Shown here piece after piece: positions 22,611 through 35,800 of a DNA stretch of 64,000 bases; the stretch's first letter is position 1; the number at the start of each line of letters is the position of its first letter. The stretch lies in contig JABAKD010000028.1 in NCBI GenBank assembly GCA_012845835.1, forward strand, positions 5,490,296 through 5,554,295, in the 5' to 3' direction. Source of the DNA: Undaria pinnatifida. Its lineage: Eukaryota > Sar > Phaeophyceae > Laminariales > Alariaceae. The notes beneath the pieces were generated by a model. That model worked only from the letters and a program-made list of their open reading frames with translations, searched no databases and was not told the DNA's origin. The position numbers and the translations under genes were made by a program.

Positions 22611-22989
22611 AAACCTTCTGAAGTCCTCTCCTACCGTCACACTCAAAAATCGGACCACCTTGAAAAGCCCAACTTACCATACTGTTACGATAGAAACCAC
22701 ACTGCCGCCCCAAAACGTACGCCTCCAAAACGAGCACCCAAAACGAGCAAACAGCAAATAAAACCCAGGCGCACCCACCTGGCTATCCTTGTGGTACACC
22801 CGTAACTGGCTTGACGCCCAACCCGACCGAAAAAAAAGGGGGGCGTCCGGATGGGGGGGGCGGGGGATTATCCTCCCCTAAAACGGGGGATACCCTACCC
22901 TACCCTACCCTACCCCGACACGCCCCGTCGAACGACGTGGTATTTGTCGATCGAGCGCCGACCAGCGTCGTCGAACAGACCACCACCGT

Positions 22990-23770
22990 ATGTGCCCTGA
23001 GCAGCAGCAGCAGCAGCAGCAGCAACCGCCTGTCGCCAAACAGGTCATCAACGCCCCCCGAGGAGCAGCAACAGTCGGACAGGCCGGTAACGCCGAACAG
23101 ATCATCAACGCCCTCCGCGGAGCAGCAATAGTCGAACAGGCCGATAACGTGCCCCGAGTAGGCAGCAGCAGCAACCGTCTGTCGCCAAACAGACCATTCA
23201 CGCGCCCAGTGGAGCAGCAGCCATCATCTGTCGCCAGACAGATCATTCACGCGCCCAGCGGATCAGCAGCCATCATCTGTCGCCAAACAGACTGTTCACG
23301 CGCCCAGTGGAGCAGCAGCCATCATCTGTCACCAAACAGATCATTCACGCGCCCAGTGGATCAGCAGCCATCATCTGTCGCCAAACAGACTGTTCACGCG
23401 CCCAGTGGAGCAGCAGCCATCATCTGTCGCCAAACAGATCATTCACGCGCCCAGTGGATCAGCAGCCCTCGTCTGTCGCCAAACAGACTGTTCACGCGCC
23501 CAGTGGAGCAGCAGCCATCATCTGTCGCCAAACAGATCATTCACGCGTCCAGTGGAGCAGCAGCCCTCGTCTGTCGCCAAAAAGAACAATAAAGCGGCCA
23601 GCGGAGCAGCAGCCATAATCTGTTGCCAAACAGATCTATAACGCGCCCAGTGGAGCAAGCAGCAGCCCTCTGTCGCCAAACAGGTCACTAACGCGGCCAG
23701 AACAACATCAGCCACCATTCGTCGCCGAACACATCAATAACGCGCCCAGTTGAGCAGCAGCAAACAAAAT
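22990..23770. repeat. Minisatellite with a 49-bp unit
   Basis: About ten or more close copies of a unit of about 49 bp, CAGTGGAGCAGCAGCCATCA followed by TCTGTCGCCAAACAGATC and ATTCACGCGCC, run from about 23160 to 23600. More diverged copies lie on both sides. Because 49 is not a multiple of three, successive units are read in rotating frames, and all three + frames stay open over long distances. It ends about 90 bp from the stop codon of the minus-strand gene at 23858, so it may lie in or near that gene's 3' UTR. Confidence 0.75.
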
Positions 23771-23857
23771 GATCTGTCGCCAAAGAGGTAATTTAACACA
23801 CCCAGAGGAGCAGCAGCGATCGCCAACGACTCGTCCGCCTCTCTTCCTGTTGTTGCC

Positions 23858-26800
23858 TCACAGCGCTCTGAGTTTAGCTTCTATCTCGCGCTGAGCGCGG
23901 TCGAAGTCCGCCAACGAGCGAGCTCTCTGCGCTCGCCAAATCGCACGCACCGTGTATTGAGAAGGCGAGGGAGAACGGGGAAGGGGAGGGGAGAGGGGGG
24001 GGGGGATGTTGGGGGTTGGTCATATTTGGTTAGTCTGGCATAGCGAGTGCCTCCTGCGCTTGTCGCCAGAAAAGAGTTTGTCTATGCTTGTCCATAAATC
24101 ACATGTTCGCACGGTTTCGAAGAGAGGGGAGAGGGAGGAGAGGGGGGGAGGGGGGGGGGGGGGGAAGGGGGGAAGCGGGGTCATCCCAAGGCACTTATGG
24201 GGGTCGCATTTTGTTTCGGGAAAAAATGTTTCTGACGCGGAGTGATCTCCTCAAGCGTGGATTTATCGGTGGGTATGAGAATTTTGCGAGGGGTTATACT
24301 TGTGTTATTAATGGGACTAGCGGGTACAAGTATTGGTCGGGCCGCGCGGACGAATGTCTTCCAAGTCATGGTTCGCGGGTGGAATATATTGAGCTCCTCC
24401 CCATGTTAGCAGAGCTCCTAAATTTCTGATACATCCGCTACCGTGGCACGACACAGCGGGAAAATGTTCAAAGCGAAATAAGACGGGGAGGGGGGAGGGG
24501 GGAGGGGGGAGGGGGGGGTACTTATTTGTGGCTTGCCTTAGTCATCTACCGTTGACCACACATCCCTTTCGAGACGGAGCACCGTTCCTACTCCTAACAA
24601 AAGACACCTCCGACAGTTGGGCGCTCAGCAAGTTGCTTCCATACATCACATACAACTTTTCGCTTTTCTTATATCCTTCCTATGTGGCCGTCTGTGCCCA
24701 CCCTCTGTCTCCTGGGGGGGGGGGGGGGGGGCGTACTCATTTGTTGCTTGCCTTAGTCGTTTGACCATTGACCACGCATCCCTTTCGAGACGGAGCACCG
24801 TTCCTACTCCTAGTAGAGACACCTACAACATTTGGCAGCTCATTACGATTCTTCCATACATTGCATAGAAACTGTCTGCCTATCCTATCCCTGTCCTGGT
24901 TCGCAGTCTGCGGTCACCATCTATCACCTACGATAGCGATCGTTTTCTCGCTTCTCTCTAGTCTACCCAACTCTTCCATGTCACACACGTTTAATTTCCT
25001 CATGTTCTCTAACGCATCCCGTTTCTCCTTGCATATTTCACATTCTTCTACTATGGGAGTTCTGCTCTCTAATGTTGTGCCACGCGGGCACATATTTGTA
25101 GCCACGTCCCCTCCCGATTACTGGTATATAACTATTTCTTTCTGGTAGGTCCAGGTCCCCTACATGACATCGCAGTTTAAGCTTTTTCGCGTAGTCCATT
25201 GGGCCGTGCAGCTACGTTTTCATTCCAATATCTTCCCTCAACCCCCCGTACGTTTCTTAAGTGCTTCTCCTCTTTCACCTCATTTCTTAGCGCTTGCCCT
25301 TCTCTTTCTTCTATTCTTTTACTTCTGTCTTGTACGCGCCAAACTTCTCTGTAGACAGCACGTCTTCTTGGTCTCCCTCTATATCCTTCCGTATTTCTCG
25401 ACTACGTTATCCCACCTTATTACAGCTCGCCCTTTCGTTATTTTCTCCCATACAGCATTATCAACTACGGCTGGCAACTTCTTTCCTGGCATATTTTCTA
25501 CTTTTTATTGCCATCTCAACTTTCTCGCGTCTCTATTTGTTTCAAGTGGGTACATTCCTAGTTTTGCTCTTAAAACTGCATTACTCGTCGTACATGAGCA
25601 TCCTCGTATCTTTTTAGCTGCTGTCATCTGCACTGGTGTTCCCCAGTTGCTTTACAAACTTCGCGTTCCCTTCCCATACTTCCCCTGCATACTCTAACTT
25701 TGGTACAACCACACTCATCAGAATACATCTTTCAATCCAAGTGTCAAGGTGCGGGTCTTTTAGGACCGCATCCATCTTGTCTACGTATGATTTACTATTT
25801 CCTACTAGTATTACGGAGATCTATTGTTAACAGGGGTCATTTAATGCCTATGGGGTCATAACTCTTGTCAATTCTTCGCCGATAACGGTAAACGATAGCT
25901 TGGATTGTTCGCATAGGCCTTACGGTGACCGCGCGAAAATAATAAAAATAATAAAATAAAAAATATGATGTTCTGGCCGAGATATTGCGAAAAGTATGAG
26001 AAATTTCCGGTGAATTTTTTCAACATGATAGACTAAGGCATTTACCCCTGTTAACAACGGATCTCGGTAAAAACTGCAGATACGCACCCTATATGAATAA
26101 AAAAAAACGCGGCTTTCGGCCTTGGCCTCAATACATGATCCTATTCATACAATACGTACCTCGTAATCAATGACAACGGTGTGCCCAAACCAGTCGTAGT
26201 AGTGGTTATTAAAGGTTAACAGCAGTAGTTCTTGTATGTTTCGCTCCGATTCCCCCGTGCTCGCGACGGTTACCAGCTATACTTGTTTCCTTTTTCGCTG
26301 GTTGCTATCTCTTTGGGGCGTTTGAGCACATCGTCGTTTCCTACGCCCAATTTCTGAAGCGTCTGGAAAAATAGAGACTCATAAAGTTCTTATCGAAAGC
26401 ATCTACCAATACCCTGCTAACAATGTGCGCATCCTCAAGAGAAGTCCTTGGAGATCTCTACGCCGAAGCGCGCATACTGGTCTACGATCGGTAGGTCATC
26501 TTCTCCCCACGTCCATTTGAAATTTACCCGATTCACCTTATCTTCGTCACATACACCTACTGCGCATTGTTTCACGTTCGCCGCCACTCTCCAATTCCTA
26601 GTGTACTCTAGTGCCTTCTCTCTGTTGCTGCAATCCTTCGGGTGTTTCTGATATTCCCACGAAATCATCCGCAAGCATCAACTCCGACACCGTATCTTCT
26701 CCTTGCTTCGCTGCTTCGACTGCTACTATCACGTCATTAATAAATGCCTTAATAGATTGGGTGACAGTGTGCATCCCTGTGCAAGCCCTCGTAAATATCA

Positions 26801-29800
26801 ACAATAATATTCGGATACTCCCCGTCCAGCATCACAGCACTTCTCGCACATACCGTAAACATTTTCATCATTCTCCACATCTTTCCTCTCATCCCAATTT
26901 CCCACATATTTTTCCAAAACCCATTCCCCCATACGATGTCATACGCCTTTTGTACATCTAGGAAGAAACAGTACGCCGTTAGCCCGGCGTCTTTCCTACC
27001 TTGAATTATCTTATCTCATGTCTACGCAGCTACGGTTTGGCCTAAATCCTGCTTGCCCTTCGCTTATTTTTTCGTCCTTCTCCAACATTGTTCCCATTCT
27101 ATCGTTCAAAATCTTACAGAATGTTTTGCCTACGGCGCTTAATAGCGCTATCCCTCGGCATTACCCCCGGGTCGCCCTAGTCCCCTTTCTTGCATAAGTT
27201 TACCATTACTCTTTCTCTCCACCTCTTACGCGCGCACTCGTTTTGCCGTATCCAATTATGCAACATAACCATCATGGTGAGCACACCTTCTCCCCCATTT
27301 TTTCATAAATTATTTCACTATTTCATCTTCCCCTGCTGCCTTTCCAATGTCAAGTTCAGCTACACACTTCTTTACTTCTTCACTTGTGAACTCTCTCTGT
27401 AACCTGTCTGAGCCACGATCTTCCCTTTCTAACGCACCCGCGTTCGCCTCTGCCCACGCATTGATCTTCCTTCCCGAATTCTGCGTCGAACGTTTCGTTT
27501 CCTGTGGGCGTCCCTAGCTTGCGGTAATGCTCTACAAGTACTTCCCTCTTCCCCTTCGAGCTACTGACCACTTAACCGTTCTGTGCTCTTAATGTAGCTA
27601 TTCCTGTATCTGCCTCGCGTGCTTGTTGGCCCATTATCCCCTTCATCCTGTGTGTGTGTGGGGGGGGGGCGTTCTCGTTTGTGGCTTGCCTAACTCATTT
27701 GACCATTTACCACGCATCCCTTTCGAGACGGAGCACCGTGGGAGGGGGGGGGGGGGGGGCACCTGACGAACATTGCGTTCCTTCCCGGCCAAGGTGGAAA
27801 CAAGACCAGCAACGGGAACATCAAATGAAAGGCCGGGTCGACATACACACGCATCCGTATACAACGGCAGCTTGCGCTGCCGGGGTTGTAACGAAGACCA
27901 CTGATAGGGACAGCTTACGCTATACCTACAATGGGACCCGAAGGGTGCGCCAGCTAGCGTTGGGCTGCGAAAGCAACTGAGTTAAATCGACACACGACGC
28001 GTATGAAAATACATGGAAGTGTGGTGAGCTAAAGCTTTATTTTTCCCCATCCGCCGGAGGATAAAAAAAAGAAGAAAAAAAAAATCAAATGAAATGAAAA
28101 AAATGTCACGCGTACGTAATGGCAAGGTGGGGCGTAGGAGTACGGCGCGATCAACTAAATGTTCCCGCGTGATAATGATCCGAAATATTACCTCGGAGGA
28201 CCGATTCTACGATAGCCCCTCCCCAAACCAGCTATTTTCTCCAACGAACGTTTCATCATCAATCATGGCTGCTCGACACGAGGAAGGGCGCGCTATTAAA
28301 AAGTAGTCTCCATATCCCAGGTATGTTTTGTTATTTGCAAGGACTATCGAACGATGACGTAGGAGTGGCACGGGGCACCGTATTTCAGGAGGTACGGCCG
28401 GGAGCTGGTTTCAAAACCGGCGATCTCGTTAAAGAAAGGTTGGGGGGGCTACAGTAGAACGACTCGGAGTCACGGCAATTGTGGCCCTACTTGTGAGGGC
28501 GGTCTCACGAGCACGGCACCAATATAAAACTAGGGGGCGGGGGAGAGGGGGGAGGGGGGTCGTGAGCGGACAGGGCTAGAACAGGGAAATTTCTCGAGGA
28601 CAATTTCAAGAAATAACAAAAGGCGCTTAGCCTAGGGGCACGGTAACGTCATCTTGCTGCTTGTACTGCGTCCTCTTCTCACCTGGTTGCCCAAGTCAGG
28701 GTTGTCGTACGTCCCGTTCGTGTACGAATATTCCGTCTCCTCCTCCGACTCAGACCGCGGTTCCTCGTCCCCCTCGTCCTCCTCCTCTTCTTCCTCGTCC
28801 TCCTCGTCCTCTTCCTCGTCCTCCTCCCCTTCCTCCTCCTCCTCTTGTCTCCCCTCGTCCTCCTTTCCTTCTTTTTCACTTTCACCTTCCTCCTCCTTTT
28901 CATCCGCGTGCGTTCCTTCGCAGTCCAGCTTTACCTCTCTCTCCTCTTCCTCCACCCCCTTCTCCACATCTTCCTTCGTCACCTCTCCCCCCTCCTCCTC
29001 CTGTTCCACCACCTCTCTCTTTTCTACCCCCATCTCCTTTTCCGCCCCTCCGCCCTGCCCAACGCCTACTTCCTGCGCCACCACCGCCCCCTCCTCCCCC
29101 CCCCCGCCATCCTCTACCCCCGAGCCATCGGACTGGTAGTGTTCTTCTGCGGCAGAATCATAGGCGCCCGGCGAAAGCGACACGAGAGGGTTCATGAGAG
29201 CACCGCTCTTGGTGCCGCCTGTGAGGGAACGCACGTGCACGTTCCGACAAAACACGGCGGACAGTTTACAGGTGCTACACAGACATCGCTAAAATTCGGA
29301 CCATCGTGGACCATATCCATGCATTCCAGTCCCCCCCCTCGCCCCTACAGCTGGGGCTGGCGTCGGTTGGCAACGACGCTGTAAAACACGCCTCTCACTA
29401 CGTGCGCTAGACCACCAGGGTACCGTCCTTTTTGTTTTCTCGCTGTTTTATGTGTTGGCTATAACCGAGATGGCGGTCGAGTTAGATGTGCGAAGTGAAT
29501 AATCTCAACTCCCCGCAAGGGGGATGGTATCAGGTAGTGTTCATATGGCAAGGCACCCACGAGGCAGTTACACAGTATTTCCATTGCTGTCTCTGGAAGT
29601 GGCCACGCCAGAAAAAAAAAATATATATATATATCGGAGCTGTCATCCACATGCAAGGCAGTACGCACAAGCTGCGGAAGTCCGCTTCACAAGTGATTCT
29701 TAGTAGGATGCAGTTCACCCTTCATGCGACTCGCCAAACACCTCGCGCCTGGTGCACACGATGTCTGCCTCGTCGGTGAAAACCCTATGTACTCCGTCTC

Positions 29801-32800
29801 AGCATTGTAGAGATGCGAGGGTCTATGGTCGTAAGACTATGGATTTACATGACATGAGGCCCCCACTCCCCCAACCCCCCCCCTTCTCAGGTTCCCCATC
29901 TCACACGCACGCATTACCGCACGCGGTGTACGCAACCCTGCGCAGAAAACGAAAACCACAAAACACTCACAGCTCCGAACCGAATCGAACCGAACCGAAC
30001 CGAACCGAACCGAACCGAACCGAACCGAACCGAACCGAACCGAACCGAACCGAACCGAACCGAACCGAACCGAACCGAACCGAACCGAACCGAACCGAAC
30101 CGATTCGAACCGCCTCGAACCGAATCCAAACGAACCGAACCGAACCGAACACGAACCGAACCCATTCGAACCGCCTCGAATCGAATCCAAACGAACCGAA
30201 CCGAACCAAACCGATCCGACCATAACCATATCGAACCGATTCGAACCGCTTCCAACCGAATCCAAAAGAACGTTCCGCTCCCCGCTCCCCGCTCCCTGCT
30301 CCCATGAACCCTGTTTGCAAGTTGGTCCACATTTTGGCGCACAAACTACATGTCAGCTTTGACAGAGGCCAGCAAAGCAGCGGTGGTGGTGCTCACCGCG
30401 AGAGGAACGCTGCTGCTTCTGCTCCTGCTGCTGCTGCTGCTCCTGCTGCTGCTGCTTTTCGACGACCGGCGCTTCCTCCGCCTCCCCCAGCTCAACACCG
30501 TCGTCCACGTCCTCGTGGTTGCGCCACTGATCTTCCCCTGAGATGCTCGAAAGGGCGGCAATGTCGCCGCCAGGGCCGGCAATATGGTCGGCGGTCGCAT
30601 CTTCGGGCGCACCTTCTCTCATCTGGGACACTGCCTGCTCCCCCGCCCCCTCCTCCTGCGTTCCCCCCTCCTTCGCGGCTTGCGCGCCGCCTTCCTCCTC
30701 TACCTTACCTCTCTCCTCCTTGTTCCGTTTCCCCTCGTCTTTTCCGAGGAGGGCGGGGACGGGCGGCGAGCGGTGGTTGTCATCGACGTTTCCGGTGACA
30801 TTGTTACGGCTGCCGTTAGAGGTACCGTCGTCTCTCCTGTCGTCCACAAAAGAAGGGGAGGCCTCTGCCAGCTGCTGCAGCCGAGCCGACAGCTCGTTCA
30901 AGTCCACCGCTGAAAAAGAAAGGAAGGGAAACACCAAGAAAAAAAGAGACAATGAAAAAAGGAGAAACGAGAGAGAGCAAATCGTTAAAAAAAGAAAGAA
31001 AAAGAAGGAAAAAAAATGCGAAAGAAAACACGAGGAAAAAAAGAGAGAGAAAACATGAGAGAAAAAAACTAAACAGAAAACTCATCGAGATCGTGTGCGC
31101 GTAGCGAGAGCTGGGGGGGGGGGGGGGGGCGAGGCGGTGGGAATGGGGCATGCTGGACAACGTATACTGAATGTACCCGGTAGCATGCATGAAATATACC
31201 GGTATATACAATAGCACGCAAAATAATGTACATGCCCACAGACGAATTTCGAGGAAGCTTTTTCTTGGCCACGGGAAGAGTGCCACACGCCGAGCGATGC
31301 ATGCGCCAATCGAAACATCTCGACGAGACAGTCAAAAGGCCACCATGTTCGTTGCGTGTGCACAACACGCCATGTTGCGACTTACGACCAATACCTTCTA
31401 CGGAAATTAGTTCCACGGGGAGTGTTACCCTTGCGTACAATACGGTAACCCCTGTAGAAAACTGCACTCACGTTTTAGGGAATCCCACGGTTAAGAAATT
31501 CGTTTCACGGGGGGGTATTGGCTGTTGTACTGGCGCGGCAGCAAGAGACTACTAGTGGGCATTACTGCTTCTGATCGAGTCTATACACATACAAGCTTCC
31601 CCTTGGGGGTGTGGTTGGCATGAATTCCCGAGGGTGTCCACTGGTTCTTATCGAGTCTATACATATGCCCAAATTATCCCGTTCGGGATGTGGAGGGCTT
31701 GGAAACCCCGGCGGCGTCGCAAGTAGAGGGGGGGCACAGGGGACAAAGCTCTTATAAAAACAAAAACCAAAAACAATGTAGCCACCTCCCTTGTAGCCGG
31801 ACAAGTAACACCGACCAGCCCAAATGACTTTGTAGCTTAGTCTATCTGGTACTACAGTTCTACGACGAACAAAAGATGAACTACAAGTGTTGCTTTTTTA
31901 TCCGAGCGACAACTAACGGTGTTGTACATCAGGTACATATTGGTAATACTGCTGTATGATACGAGCATTATCTTTTGGTTTGGTGGTCGAGTTTTTTTTA
32001 GGTTCTAGAACGTCGAGCCGATTTTCTCGAGACCACGGACTAGCTTTCGGCGACTGTATTTCGCGCGTCATACATTACGGGGAGACCAATGACAACAGAA
32101 ACAAAACAAAAAACAACATAGTCTGGATGAACCGTACAGCTCAACGCACGATGATTGATGGCACCGCACACAACAGACAAGAAGTGGGGGAAAGGCAGAG
32201 GGGCGGATCGAGGCTACTCACAAAACAACACAAAATATAGGCGGTCGCTTCCACGTCAGACCCGAACGCGAACGCAACCAAAATGAACGAAAACGTGACA
32301 AAACTAGCACCAGCACCAACAACAACAACACTACCAACACCACCACCACCACCAACGCCGACAACACCACCACCATTACCACCGCCGCCACCCCCAAAAA
32401 AACACGTCCTAACCTTGCTGCACCCTTCTCTCCCGCTCTTCATAGCCATGCTCGCCTCCTGCCACTTCCCCGCCTCTCCCTTGCCCCACAGCCCTAGCCA
32501 CCTTGCTCGAGGACGACGACGGCGATATAGCCGGGGGTGCATCAGCCGCATCCCCTGACCCCTTCTTCGGCGCCACCCTCCCCTCGAAGTCCCCTCCCAT
32601 TTGCAGGGGAGGAGGCGCCGCCGAGCCCCGCCCCCCCTTCCTCCCCTGCTGTTGCCGTCGAGGCTGCTGCTGGTGCTGGTGCTGCTGCCTGGCGCTGGTT
32701 GTAGCGGTGGGGGCGGAACCGCGGCCGTACCCTTCCGTCTCGAGCCGGACGCGCTCGCGGCCGAGCTCTATCTCTCTTTGGCGCCGGTGGGCGACCTCCT

Positions 32801-35800
32801 CGGCGTTGCGCTCGAGGAAGTCCTGCCGCCGGAAACAAAAAAAAAACAAAAAAAGCAATAACGATTTTTTTTCAAATGTTCAATTTGAAAAACTCGAAAA
32901 AATTGAAAAAAAGTTTAAACAAACACTGCCGACGACGCCATTTTGTGGGGCGGTGCCCCTGACAGGTTCTCTCTGGCGTGGTTGTGATGTGGGGGACACA
33001 CCGAGGTGGGTCGGTACCTCGGGCCTACACGGAACGGAGTGAGGGACCTAATGTGACCTTTACCTTGTGTGTAAGGAGGCGGTGCCATGTAGGTGTGAGT
33101 CCACAATGACTGAAAATTCGAAACATTTGTTCAAGGGAAATGTTGAAAAAGCAGAAGCATGTTTCTTTTTCGGATCACTACAATCGAAAATTGGGGGGCC
33201 CGGCACGGCGGGCAATACAAATACATATCAGTACAGCAGTGGTGTTCCCTCTATATCATAGCGTGCCAGCCAACAGTACCGGCGCTAAATCGGACACCCG
33301 CACTACTGGGTATAGTGCCGACACTGATACAGGCACAGCGGGTTCCAGTCGCGCCAAGCGATTCCACTGGCGTTACATCGGCAACACGCACTACCCAACC
33401 GGCACTATAGAGGGGTTACTACTGTACTTATACAGATATTCGAACGGAATTATATCGGCAACAGGCACTACTCAATCGGCACTATAGAGATCACTACGAT
33501 ACTCACACAGACATTCGAAGCAAGCGATTCGCACGGTGCACGCGACAGGGTTGAGGCAGCGGCACTGTCGTCTTGTATGTGCTGCGTCGCGTTCCGATGG
33601 TTCACGGCACACCACGAAACGGCCGTAAACTACCACAATACACACAAACACGCGTAGCAGCAGCAGCAGCGTTCACCTCCACGAGGTAGGTTTATTAGAA
33701 TACACATGCATCTATTCATTCGCGAATACATTGGATTCTCTGCGTCACAGCTTAATGCGAAGAAGACAACAACCACGTGCGCGGCCGTTTACTCCAAGAC
33801 CCGCGTTGGCCGCCCACAGAAACAGAAGTAAGGCTGGTTGAGAACTAAAAAGCACACCCAGGCAACTCCTCCATATATAAAACAAAAGGGGCAGCCCACA
33901 CTATCGCTACAGTGGGATCCGAAGGGTGCGCCAGCTAGCGTTGGGTTGCGAAAGCAACTGAGATAAATCGACACACGACGCGTATGAAAATACGTGGAAG
34001 TGTGGTGAGCTTAAGCTTTATTTTTTCCCATCCGCCGGAGGATGAAAAAAAACAATGAAAAAATAAATAAATAAATAAAAAAAATGAAAATATACACTCA
34101 ACTCCTCTACATATAGTATCATGCCAGGGCATGTCTAGCAAAAAAAAAAAAAAAAAATGCACTTCAGCTGTGATTGAACCATCAATCAAAACTCATGTGG
34201 ACGCACACAAGATAATCGACACCTGGCATAACCTTAGGCTCAGCAAGACCACACCCCCCGTTTCCGGGACACGTTACTTGGAACTAGAGTTAGATATACT
34301 GTTCTGTACGGTGCAGTATTGCTACGGAGAACGATAGTAAATAGGACCAAATATTGTTGGTGAAAATATATGAATATATAGGTTTTTGTCTCCACCGTAG
34401 GTCCTACTTACTAGGGTCCCCCGTAATAACATGCGTGCCGCACGCCTTTTCGCAGAAACCGTTCAGAGAAAGCCCGAAACGAGGAGCAACACCCAACATC
34501 CAAACAAAAAAACGACCGTTCCTATGTACCGGTACATACACTACTGTCGTGCTGCCGCCAAAAATATATGCTGGTACTACGTATACAGAGAGAAACGAGG
34601 CAAAGCTGCGGGGCAGGAATACTTGTAGGTATCCTCAACTCTTGCGCGGTGGTTGATAACTTAAAAAATGGTTATACTGCTGTGGGCGTACCTCGGTCTG
34701 CGGTCGTCCCCTACGATAGTCCAGCCAGGGGGTCCCTATTTGGGGCGTAATGTAAAAAGTACACACATTGAACATATCACCATCTAAGCAATCTGAATCA
34801 TCTATAGATCCGGCATCTATCTTTACGATAAAGTCGTGGAGCATCTGTGTAGCACAGACAGATTCCACCCAGGAAAATACGTGCTATAGGCCATGCAGGT
34901 CGTACCAGCTCCGGTCGGCCGCATCGTCTAGACCGTGCAGGGTTCATGTTGCCCGAAGATCTACCTACGGCTCCCATCCGGCAACATGATCTAGATCGTG
35001 CAGAGCACATGTTGGCCGGGGATCTATCTTTCTGACCTGAAAGAAACAAATCAAGAAACGGGATCTGATCTGTCAAAACAGTAGAGCTGTGAGCCGTCAC
35101 GACTTAAGCTGCCAAATAGTTATTGGTCGGACTATTAATCAGTCGTTTCCCGAAGGTGCCGTCTATCCCACTTATTTGGTTTCCATACTTTGTAGGAGGG
35201 ATTGCTTAATGCGGGGCGCGTTTTTTCCCTTTTGAGAACCCCCCCCCCCCCGGGCCGCGGGGAGCTAATTGGCGTGCTTCGTTCGCCTGATCAGATATCA
35301 CTCTGTCCGGGTATATAAGCAACATTGGGATATTGACATCGAATTGAAAGTGTTCGTATATATCCGGGCAGAGTGGGATAACAACTGTCATCAACATATG
35401 TGCGTTGAGACGCATGCTGCGGTACAATAGAGGTGCACATCTTCAAATCTTCCGCCTCCAATCTCCCACCTCACAACAGCAGCGGTGCCGTACGTGCTAC
35501 TCAAAACACCCACCAGTTCCCTGTGCCCTGCTGTGTCTGCTTTGCTCTTGTGCTGCCCTCCGTATATTTCCTTCTCTCCTGAGTGATCGAGCTCACCTCC
35601 ACCAAATCGCTATCTCGTACTAGAATATCCCCTCATAAACACGCCTTCGAAATATATTCAAGACTCATTTCCGCTCCACAACCCCCAGATTTCCTAGGCC
35701 CAATCTTACACCTTCTGAGGCTCCACCTCGATCAAGAAGCTCAGAAAAAAAAACGCTATGATACGTGCTCGATAAACAATATCATATGGCCTATATAGGT

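Noticed and set aside
23160-23600. CRISPR-like regular repeat
   Set aside because: Units are contiguous with no unique spacers; it is a minisatellite in a eukaryotic genome.
28654-29197. Ser-rich and Pro-rich open frames on the plus strand
   Set aside because: Shadows of the acidic exon 5 of the minus-strand gene.
29752-30344. Open frames on both strands with EPNRT and FGSVR repeats
   Set aside because: Produced by the (GAACC)n array.
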